A DNA stretch of 10,616 nt from Halobacteriales archaeon QS_9_67_15 (GTDB lineage: Archaea; Halobacteriota; Halobacteria; Halobacteriales; Haloarculaceae). The stretch is taken from assembly GCA_003023165.1 (NCBI GenBank), contig PXSD01000067.1:1-10616 (forward strand), given 5' to 3'. Position numbers and translations under genes: made by a program. Position 1 is the stretch's first letter. Every line of letters starts with the position of its first letter. Shown piece by piece: positions 1 through 6,336 of this stretch. The notes below the pieces were generated by a model. It saw only the letters and a program-made list of their open reading frames with translations, did not search any database and was not told where the DNA came from.

Positions 1-180
1 TACGCCGAACCGGACGACGAGGCCGCCGTCGTGGCGACGACCGACTACGGGACGGAGTTCGCCTCTATCGTCGCCAACGAGCGCGGAAACGTCTTCGGCA
101 CGCAGTTCCACCCCGAGAAGTCCGGCGAGACCGGCCTCCGTATCCTCCGGAACTTCGTCGACGTCTGCGTCGAGCGGTAG
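1..180 (+). CDS. hisH: Imidazole glycerol phosphate synthase subunit HisH, 3' end (partial)
   Basis: This is the C-terminal 59 residues of a class I glutamine amidotransferase, cut by the window edge. The reading frame is open from base 1 and stops with TAG at 178-180. The end carries the Q-F-H-P-E-K-S motif (codons around 103-123), which supplies the catalytic His and Glu of the Cys-His-Glu triad in HisH and related amidotransferases; the nucleophile Cys lies outside the window. The following text, S-G-E-T-G-L-R-I-L-R-N-F, is the usual HisH tail. In the known pathway HisH hydrolyses glutamine and channels ammonia to HisF, which makes imidazole glycerol phosphate and AICAR in histidine biosynthesis in the cytoplasm. 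HisH is preferred over other amidotransferases because the FHPEKS-SG-x-G-L tail is typical of HisH. Nothing here shows its regulation. Confidence 0.9.
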   Translation, partial: YAEPDDEAAVVATTDYGTEFASIVANERGNVFGTQFHPEKSGETGLRILRNFVDVCVER

Positions 181-286
181 GCCGACGCGTGCGGGCCGAC
201 GCTGAACGCGGCGCTCCGGATTCCGCGACCGCGAGCGACCCTAACGAGTACGGCACCACTGCAGTTCGCCGAGCGCCCCTCGGTTC

Positions 287-702
287 ATGTATGAAACAGC
301 GACCGACCGCCGCTCGCATCGACTGACCCTCGATATTTCCGGCCGGATGGGCGCGACGACCTCGAAACCGCGGTCGACGAAACCGTCGACGCGGCCGGGG
401 ACCTCCGCAAGGGGTTCGACATCGTCACGAACCTCGCTGGGCTCACGCCCCCTTCACCGGAGGCGGCGAAGCCGATCAAGCGCGCGCAGGCAGCGCTGAA
501 GGACCTCGGCGTCGACCGCGTGGTCCGCGTCGTCGACGAGGAGACCAGTCAGGTCGTCGTCAACGCCTTCGAGCGCCGCTCGCGCAGCGTGGGGTATAGC
601 GGCGAGACGGCGGAGACGGTCGCCGAAGCCGAGCGGCTGCTCGACCGCGGGACGGTCGACGGCTTCGCGAGCGCCCGAGATAGTCTCGTCGTACCTACAT
701 GA
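287..702 (+). pseudogene. STAS/SpoIIAA-like small protein, frameshifted in a G run
   Basis: The most natural start is ATG 287, which reads about 21 residues (M-Y-E-T-A-T-D ... L-D-I-S-G-R-M) and then leaves the coding frame. The rest of the protein is in another frame from about 349 to the TGA at 700-702, passing R-D-D-L-E-T-A-V-D, G-F-D-I-V-T-N-L, P-E-A-A-K-P-I-K-R-A and V-V-R-V-V-D-E, and ending in A-E-R-L-L-D. Restoring one G in the run 349-351 joins the two parts into about 138 residues. The pattern of a short beta-strand start, L-R-x-G-F-D-h-h-x-x-L, I-K-R-A and V-V-R-V-V resembles haloarchaeal STAS/SpoIIAA-like proteins, whose function is not established. A caller that ignores the shift would report only 60 residues from GTG 520. 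The lesion is either a sequencing error or a real inactivation. The 3' end overlaps polC on the opposite strand by 8 bases. Confidence 0.6.
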
Positions 703-3700
703 AATCCGCGATCCCGCTCTGCTTGTTGTTATCGTTCTCGAAGACCCGCTTTATCGACCGGTCGAGCACTTCGAGGCGCTGTTTCGTGTAGGTACGACAG
801 CCGAACTCCTCGGCGACGCGCGTCGCCGTCTCGATGTACTTGTTGACCGACCCCTCGTGGACGGTGAGATTGACGCGCCCGCCGCACTCGCGACAGTCGC
901 CGGAGAGGGGCATCCGCCGGTACTTCTCGCCGCAGTCCAGACAGCGCACGTCCTGGCGACTGAAGGCCCGGAGGTTCCCGATGAGGTCCGGCAGGAAGTG
1001 GTACTCGATGATGCGCTCGGCCACGTCCGTCTCGTCGACCGCCCGGATCTTCCGCGAGAGCTCGAGCTGAGCGTCCATCTTCTCCTCCATCGACCCGAGC
1101 GTCTTGTACGCCGAGAGGTCGGGACCGGCCGCGATGTCCGAGGTGTCGTGCGTGTGGTCGAAGCCCGAGTACTTCTCGTCGGTCCCCAGCGTCGTCTCGG
1201 CGATGGTCATGATATCCTCGACATCTTCGGGGTCCGCGAGTTCGCGCGTGGCCTCGTAGAACTCCTTTGGGTACTCCCGCATGATGTCGACGTTGTGGGC
1301 CTCGTCGTCGATCTCCGACGGGTCGATGCGCGAGGACATGACCAAGGGTGCGTCCATCCTCCCCCCCCTCCGGTTTGGCAGGAACTGTCTAGAAAAGTTC
1401 AAAAGACCATCCATGAGCAGCATTACGCAATCCTCGTCACCGTCGCATTGACCGACGAACAGGTCTTCAGCAACTAGCGTGTTGGTGTCTTTGACAGTGA
1501 GTGAGTAGAGATGCGATGTTTCGCTCTCCACGATATCGATGGTCTCGATTTCGTCAAGCCAGATATCTCCGCCATCTCCACAGAGTCGCTGGGTTCGGAC
1601 TTCGATCGAACTGACCGACTCTTGCAATGTTTCGCTCTTTCGCGGGAGATGGAATCCAATTTCGTCCGCAAATCGAACTGCGTTCTCCGACGTTACTTTG
1701 AGGACCCATGACTCGAACGTCTTCTGTTCGTCGTAGAACTCTGCGATCGCCCCAGTTTCCGGTGTCCGGGTTTCCCGGTAGGCTTTCGTGATGATCCCAA
1801 ACCGCTTCAGCGCGGCGATGAGGTCGGATTTCAACTCGTCGCTGACAGTGTGTGCTCGTACTTCGATCCGGGAGCTAGACACACTCCCGTCGCCGCTGAA
1901 ATACGCCGCGAGGAACGCTCGAAGAACGTCTGTGGGTCCGGAAAGCACTGATTCCGGGATGCATTTTGTTTCCGCACGACAGCCGGTATACAGAATCTCG
2001 TCGAACAGAACGGTCACCAGTCTGCTTGAGACCGTTATCTTCCACTGGTTCTCCTCGAACCCCTCGATACCGAGCGAGCCACGGAAGGTCTCGATTATCT
2101 GTTCACGTGCGGCCTGGTCCGGAATACAGATCGTCGTTTGGTAGAAATTCCCCTCGCTCTGACGTGTAAACCCTTCTGCAGCGTAGTATCCGAGGACAGT
2201 AGCGAACTCGTTGTCGATCGTGAGGTATCGCTCTACTGTCGCGGTATCCCGCCGCAGTGAGAGTGTGATATCGTCAGGGAGTATCTCCGCCGGGGACCGT
2301 TCGAAGAGTTCATCGAAGACAGCGACTGGAACGCTATCTCGACTCACCCAGTTGTATACAGTTGAATCGCTCAGGCCCAACTGTTCGGTAGTTGGCTTGA
2401 GATAGTAGTCACCAGATGTCGCTTCGTCGAACAGCGATTTGATCCGTTCCGAACCCAATCCGCGGACCACGAGCTCATCGTTCGGAACTGCGTCGCTGCC
2501 ACAGAATTCCTCTAAGAGGTCGATCCGCTTTCGATGTCCATCGACCTGAACCGACTTCGGCATCGGAAGGTCGTCACCTACTTCGAGATTACGGGCGGAT
2601 ACTCGCTCGACCTTCCCGTCCCACCGACGCATCGAGTGTTCTGGGGAAACAGTCAGTGTTCGTCCCGTCTTCGTCTTGACCTCGATCAGGTGGTCCGTCG
2701 ACGGATGCTTCGACAGCGCTTCAACCGGTTTCCGAACAGGTTCACCGCTTTCCGTTACGGACGGAACTGTGAGCTCGCCGGATAATTCCTGAACGAGCGA
2801 CCCGAAGTCGTCTTCCTCCGGATTCTCCAGACGGTTTTCGACCAATCGCTCGATGGTTTCGTGATGCCACTCACCTGCTTCGTCCACGTACCAAACTTTC
2901 GTGTCCGGGTGGAAGCAATTCCGACGCTTCGCGGCGTGAAAGTACGGATGAGCGTATCCGACAGCGGCCGTCGTAAATCCGATAATCCGTCCGACAGTAG
3001 CGGCGCTGGTGTGGGGAGCCATCCCGAAGACGAGTTCGCCGACGAGGTCGTCGCGCTCGTCGAGTTCGTAGAACGGGTCGAGGCCGTAGTAGGACTCCAG
3101 CAGGTCGTCGACGAAGTCGGCGGTCCTGAGCATGTGCTCGGCCGCGCCCTCGGAGAGGACGACGTCCTGGACGTTGAGTTCGACCAGTTGGTCGTCGTGC
3201 TGGAGCGGCTGGCCGTGGATATCGTCCTCGTAGCCCAGCGCACGGAACGCCTCGGCGGTCACGTCCAGTTCGGAGGGCCGGACGGCTGTCACGGGGAGGT
3301 CCGTCATGTCGTAGCGGACGGTGCCGTCCTTGAACGCAGAGACGCCGTGTTTCGCGCGGAGGATCCCCTTCTCCATCGGCTCGGGTGTCTTCTGCTCCGA
3401 TGAGAGGCCCTTGACGGCCTTGAGCGCGTCGTAAGCCGTCGGTCGTTCGTTCAGGTTCGCGAGCGCGTCCTTGAACTCCCGGTTCACGTCGACGACCTCC
3501 GTCCGGGTCGGGCGCGCGAGCGTCTCGCAGCGGGAACACTCGGCGCGGCCCGACTCGTCGGGTTCGACCTCGCTGTCGCAGTCGGGGCAGACGTAGACGG
3601 CCTCGCAGACGCCGCCGCAGTCGGGACAGCGGGGCTTGTACGTCCGATTGCCGCAGTCGGTACACTCCTGGCGGCCGACTTCAAGTTCGACCTTTCCTCG

Positions 3701-5851
3701 GGAGTCGTCGTAGCTGTCGCCGGCGACCGCAGCGTCGCCGACCTTCCGCTGGGAGCCGCCGGTCTCGCCGATGGGGAACAGGGTGTGGACCGCCGGCGAG
3801 AGGTCGCGGCTCTCGGACTTCTCGGGCCGGCCCATCCGGTTGCCGATGCGAGTCGGAGCCCGCTCGCGCACCGCGAAGGGCGCGACCTCGTTGACGGCCA
3901 GGATGGCGTTCGCGCCGTCCTCGGTCGACGCGGCCGAAGAGTCCAGTTGCGCGTCGCTGGCCTCGCCGCCGCCGTAGGTGCGGGCGCGTTCGGAGAGGTC
4001 TTCCGGGGACCAGTCGCGCTCGAGTGAGTCGTCGAACCCGAGGCTCCGGACGAGCGGCCGCCAGTCCGGGACCACGAGTGTGTCCTCGGTCTGCGTGTGC
4101 TCGACGAGCAGGTGTTCGACGGCCTCGCGGACCGGCGGCGAGCGCGGGAGGACGAGGTCCCCGGCGGCCGCGGCACCGGCGTCGCGCTGGTGGCCGTCCG
4201 TGGCCGCGTCGTGCTGTGTACCGCCGGTGTCCTCGGTATCGTCCGGATCCTGCGCCACGGCACCGTCTGCCTGTGCAACCCGTCCCTGCTCCACGGCGTC
4301 GGCCAGCGTACACACTTCGTCGACGCTCAGGTCGTGCCAGCAGTAGGTGTAGTTCGGGTGCAGCGGCGCGTCGTAGGCCTCGACCCAGTCGAGCGCTTCC
4401 TGGGCGCTCGGGTTCGACAGGTCCACGTCCGTCGAGTCGCGCATCGCCTGGAGGTCCGCGCCGGCCTCGTCGAACTCCTGGACCCACCACTCGACGGTGT
4501 AGGAGGCGGGCGCGAGCGGATGGTTGTTCTCGACGAACTCGCCGTAGTTGACGAGGTACTCCCCGAGGTCGACCACCTTCTCGACGCCGTTGCGGACTTC
4601 CAGCGCCTCCTCGGGGCCGTCGATCCGGCGGACTTCGCCGTTGGCGAGGCGGACCGTCGGTCCCTCGATGGTGTCCACGGGGACGACGCCCGCGGCCTTC
4701 CCCGGGCGCTCGGTCTTGATCTGGGTCCCCGCCGCGAGGAAGTCGTCGACGAGGTGCATCGTCGCCGGGTGGACCCCGGCGGTCGCGTTCCCGTGGTTGC
4801 GTGCCCGGCCGTAGCGCAGGCGGAAGCCCCCGGCCTCGCTGGGATGGGAGAACACCGGGCGTCCGGCGATGAGGTCCCTGAGGAACTTCTTCGAGGGGTC
4901 GAGACGGGGCGGGCCGGCGTGGTCGTCGCTCTCTTCGTCCGCTTCGTCGCCCCCGGCAGTGTCCTCGTCGCCCTCCTCGTCGTCAGCGCCGTCCTCGTCG
5001 TCCTCGTCCGTGCCGATGGTGCCGTCGATGAGGTCCTGGAGCCACGGCCAGTCGACCTCGTCGAGGTTGCGGGTGTAGCGCTGGATCTTCGGGGCCTTCA
5101 GCGCGATTCCCTCCGCCATGACGAGACACATCCCGCCGCGGGCGGAGTTGGAGTCGACCCGTTCGAGGTCCCGATAGCCCGACACTTCCTCGTCGCCGGT
5201 CGCCTCCCCGTCGAGCATGGTCGGCATGTGTTCGGCGATGAACTTGCTCTCTTTCTCCTTCGGCGAGTACTGGAGTCCGGTCTCCCTGTCGTAGAGGGCG
5301 ATCTCCTCGGCGTAGCGACCGATCTCGTTGTCGCGAGCCCTGTACTGGTCGATACCGAGCATCGCGCGGGCGTAGTCGGCGACCAGCACCGAGAGCGCCT
5401 GGGCGGTCCCGCCCGCCGAGCGGATCGGCCCGGCGTAGTAGACGTTGACGAACTCCGTGCCGTCGTCGTTCTCGAGGATCTCGACGCGGTCGATCCCTTC
5501 GATGGGTGCCGCGACGACGCCCTCGGTGAGCAGGGCGACGGCCGTCCTGACCGCGCCTTCGACCTTGCCTGCGCGTGACTCGTAATCGCCCACGTCGCCG
5601 TCGACGAAGTCGGAGACGAGTTCGAGCGCCGCTTGTTCCCGGCTCATCTCGCCCTCCAGTTCGCGGACGCGCTCGGCGACGCCGTCGATGCCGAGGATGT
5701 TCTCGACGCGGTCGGCCATGTCCCGGGCGACGGGGATCTCCACGCTGTCGGTCGGGTCGTCGCCGCGCTCGCGGGCCGCCTCCGCGACCTCGAAGGCGTC
5801 GTCGAGGCCGGACTCCAGCCGTTCGAAGTACGCCTCGTCCTCGGGGTTCAT
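695..5851 (-). CDS. polC: DNA polymerase D large subunit (DP2), intein-containing precursor
   Basis: This is the catalytic subunit of the archaeal replicative polymerase PolD, which works with the exonuclease subunit DP1 and PCNA. The precursor is 1718 residues; removing the intein (residues 979-1468) leaves 1228, near the family size. Landmarks: Y-Y-A-G-P-I-R-S-A-G-G-T (about 137), G-N-A-T-A-G-V-H-P-A-T-M (about 355), a run of CxxC zinc ribbons (about 730-777), H-A-A-K-R-R-N before the intein, and C-D-G-D-E-D-C after it. The latter holds the invariant active-site aspartates of the family. A further CxxC pair lies near 1632-1653, and the protein ends in Q-S-G-I-A-D-F-M, a PIP-box-like tail. 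Two low-complexity inserts, one very acidic (about 275-314) and one Asp/Ala/Gly-rich (about 517-567), fit a salt-in halophile. ATG 5851 is chosen because N-P-E-D-E-A-Y-F is a typical DP2 start. The frame is also open upstream to ATG 6235, but that part belongs to the PPC gene. Confidence 0.95.
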   Translation of the reverse strand: MNPEDEAYFERLESGLDDAFEVAEAARERGDDPTDSVEIPVARDMADRVENILGIDGVAERVRELEGEMSREQAALELVSDFVDGDVGDYESRAGKVEGAVRTAVALLTEGVVAAPIEGIDRVEILENDDGTEFVNVYYAGPIRSAGGTAQALSVLVADYARAMLGIDQYRARDNEIGRYAEEIALYDRETGLQYSPKEKESKFIAEHMPTMLDGEATGDEEVSGYRDLERVDSNSARGGMCLVMAEGIALKAPKIQRYTRNLDEVDWPWLQDLIDGTIGTDEDDEDGADDEEGDEDTAGGDEADEESDDHAGPPRLDPSKKFLRDLIAGRPVFSHPSEAGGFRLRYGRARNHGNATAGVHPATMHLVDDFLAAGTQIKTERPGKAAGVVPVDTIEGPTVRLANGEVRRIDGPEEALEVRNGVEKVVDLGEYLVNYGEFVENNHPLAPASYTVEWWVQEFDEAGADLQAMRDSTDVDLSNPSAQEALDWVEAYDAPLHPNYTYCWHDLSVDEVCTLADAVEQGRVAQADGAVAQDPDDTEDTGGTQHDAATDGHQRDAGAAAAGDLVLPRSPPVREAVEHLLVEHTQTEDTLVVPDWRPLVRSLGFDDSLERDWSPEDLSERARTYGGGEASDAQLDSSAASTEDGANAILAVNEVAPFAVRERAPTRIGNRMGRPEKSESRDLSPAVHTLFPIGETGGSQRKVGDAAVAGDSYDDSRGKVELEVGRQECTDCGNRTYKPRCPDCGGVCEAVYVCPDCDSEVEPDESGRAECSRCETLARPTRTEVVDVNREFKDALANLNERPTAYDALKAVKGLSSEQKTPEPMEKGILRAKHGVSAFKDGTVRYDMTDLPVTAVRPSELDVTAEAFRALGYEDDIHGQPLQHDDQLVELNVQDVVLSEGAAEHMLRTADFVDDLLESYYGLDPFYELDERDDLVGELVFGMAPHTSAATVGRIIGFTTAAVGYAHPYFHAAKRRNCFHPDTKVWYVDEAGEWHHETIERLVENRLENPEEDDFGSLVQELSGELTVPSVTESGEPVRKPVEALSKHPSTDHLIEVKTKTGRTLTVSPEHSMRRWDGKVERVSARNLEVGDDLPMPKSVQVDGHRKRIDLLEEFCGSDAVPNDELVVRGLGSERIKSLFDEATSGDYYLKPTTEQLGLSDSTVYNWVSRDSVPVAVFDELFERSPAEILPDDITLSLRRDTATVERYLTIDNEFATVLGYYAAEGFTRQSEGNFYQTTICIPDQAAREQIIETFRGSLGIEGFEENQWKITVSSRLVTVLFDEILYTGCRAETKCIPESVLSGPTDVLRAFLAAYFSGDGSVSSSRIEVRAHTVSDELKSDLIAALKRFGIITKAYRETRTPETGAIAEFYDEQKTFESWVLKVTSENAVRFADEIGFHLPRKSETLQESVSSIEVRTQRLCGDGGDIWLDEIETIDIVESETSHLYSLTVKDTNTLVAEDLFVGQCDGDEDCVMLLMDGLLNFSRQFLPNRRGGRMDAPLVMSSRIDPSEIDDEAHNVDIMREYPKEFYEATRELADPEDVEDIMTIAETTLGTDEKYSGFDHTHDTSDIAAGPDLSAYKTLGSMEEKMDAQLELSRKIRAVDETDVAERIIEYHFLPDLIGNLRAFSRQDVRCLDCGEKYRRMPLSGDCRECGGRVNLTVHEGSVNKYIETATRVAEEFGCRTYTKQRLEVLDRSIKRVFENDNNKQSGIADFM
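698..721 (-). other. PIP-box-like C-terminal tail of DP2
   Basis: The last eight codons encode Q-S-G-I-A-D-F-M directly before the stop. Q, I at +3, F at +6 and M at +7 follow the Q-x-x-h-x-x-a-a pattern of PCNA-interacting peptides. A C-terminal PCNA-binding peptide is known for DP2 of Thermococcales, so a PCNA clamp contact is a reasonable inference here. Confidence 0.55.
1448..2917 (-). mobile_element. LAGLIDADG intein in DP2, 490 residues
   Basis: This in-frame insertion splits the conserved host motif R-R-N/C-D-G-D-E-D. It begins with Cys1 (block A, C-F-H-P-D-T-K-V-W) and has block B G-R-T-L-T-V-S-P-E-H (His94). It carries two dodecapeptide endonuclease motifs, L-G-Y-Y-A-A-E-G-F (242-250) and L-A-A-Y-F-S-G-D-G-S-V (336-346), both with their acidic residue. 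Block F is S-H-L-Y-S-L-T-V-K-D (468-477) and the end is L-F-V-G-Q followed by host Cys+1. Residues about 172-205 resemble a helix-turn-helix (T-T-E-Q-L-G-L-S-D-S-T-V-Y-N-W). The intein should splice itself out of the precursor, and its endonuclease could drive homing into empty polC alleles. The last two residues are Gly-Gln instead of His-Asn. GC content is clearly lower than in the host gene (29 of 60 bases at 1621-1680 against 44 of 60 at 3541-3600, counted by hand), which suggests horizontal arrival. No stop or frameshift interrupts it. Confidence 0.95.
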
Positions 5852-5864
5852 CGTCGCGCTCCGG

Positions 5865-6235
5865 TCATAGGGGCCACAGGTCGAGCGCGGTCTCCTCGTC
5901 GTACGCTCGCTCCAGCCCGACATCGAACTCGCGGACGTAGAGTTCGCCCGCGAACACGGTGGCGCTGTCGAGGTGACCCGCCAGCCGTCGAGTTCGGAGA
6001 CGTTGCCGACGCAGGCGGCCATCTCCAGCGGTTCGTCGAACGTCTCGGGGTAGTACTCCTCGTCGTCCTGGTCGTAGTAGAGGACCTCCGCGTCCCGCAC
6101 CGCGCCGAGGCCGAAGAAGAAGGCGGCGTCGACCCCTTCGTCGGCGGCGAAGGCCTCGATCTGGGCGCGCCAGTCCCCACCGTGTTCGAGACGCGCGACG
6201 AACTCGCGAGCGCCGTCGAGTTCCAAGTAATCCAT
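5865..6235 (-). pseudogene. PPC/DUF296-domain protein, broken by an internal lesion
   Basis: The first 84 residues from ATG 6235 (M-D-Y-L-E-L-D-G-A-R-E-F ... G-N-V-S-E-L-D-G) match the start of archaeal PPC (DUF296) proteins, small trimeric proteins of unknown role sometimes linked to DNA binding. At about 5984-5981 the frame changes. The rest of the domain (L-A-G-H-L-D-S-A-T-V-F-A-G-E-L-Y-V-R-E-F) continues two bases on and stops at TGA 5867-5865. Between L-D-G and L-A-G-H-L the family normally has a segment of about 15-20 residues containing an H-x-H metal-binding motif; it is absent here, so the lesion looks like a deletion that is not a multiple of three. The gene ends 13 bases before the polC start, so the two are probably co-transcribed. 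If the sequence is correct, the first half of this gene is in frame with polC. A draft-sequence error is the main alternative. Confidence 0.75.
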
Positions 6236-6259
6236 ACCGACAACAGGGAGCGGCCCGAC

Positions 6260-6266
6260 AAAAAGC
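6260..6266 (-). promoter_or_regulatory. Candidate TATA box for the PPC-polC unit
   Basis: On the minus strand the sequence GCTTTTT lies 25-31 bases before ATG 6235. This spacing fits a leaderless or very short-leader haloarchaeal transcript. The composition is only TATA-like, so the call rests mainly on position. No promoter-like sequence fits in the 13-base gap before polC, which supports joint transcription. Confidence 0.4.
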
Positions 6267-6306
6267 GTTTCCGACAGGCCACGAGCGTTCCGCTACCGGT
6301 GGTCGA

Positions 6307-6324
6307 CGTCTCGCGACGGAGACG
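6307..6324 (-). terminator. Weak hairpin after the ASST-like gene
   Basis: CGTCTC and GAGACG form a 6-bp stem with a 6-base loop, starting 12 bases after the stop of the arylsulfotransferase-like gene. No T tract follows it, so a role in termination is uncertain. Confidence 0.2.
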
Positions 6325-6336
6325 ACGCCGTCGACG

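Noticed and set aside
520..702. Independent 60-residue gene from GTG 520
   Set aside because: In-frame text upstream of the GTG is equally protein-like and continuous with it, so this is the tail of the frameshifted STAS-like gene.
2915..2950. Group I intron or frameshift at the polC insertion
   Set aside because: The insert is in frame, begins with Cys and carries all splicing blocks, so an intein explains it fully.
4097..5578. 493-codon open frame on the plus strand
   Set aside because: It is antisense to conserved polC text, has no recognisable motif, and is a typical long mirror frame in GC-rich DNA.
5852..6235. Genuine N-terminal domain of DP2
   Set aside because: The first 84 residues are a PPC domain whose other half follows in another frame with its own stop at 5865; DP2 has a good start at 5851. 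It is kept only as a possible accidental fusion.
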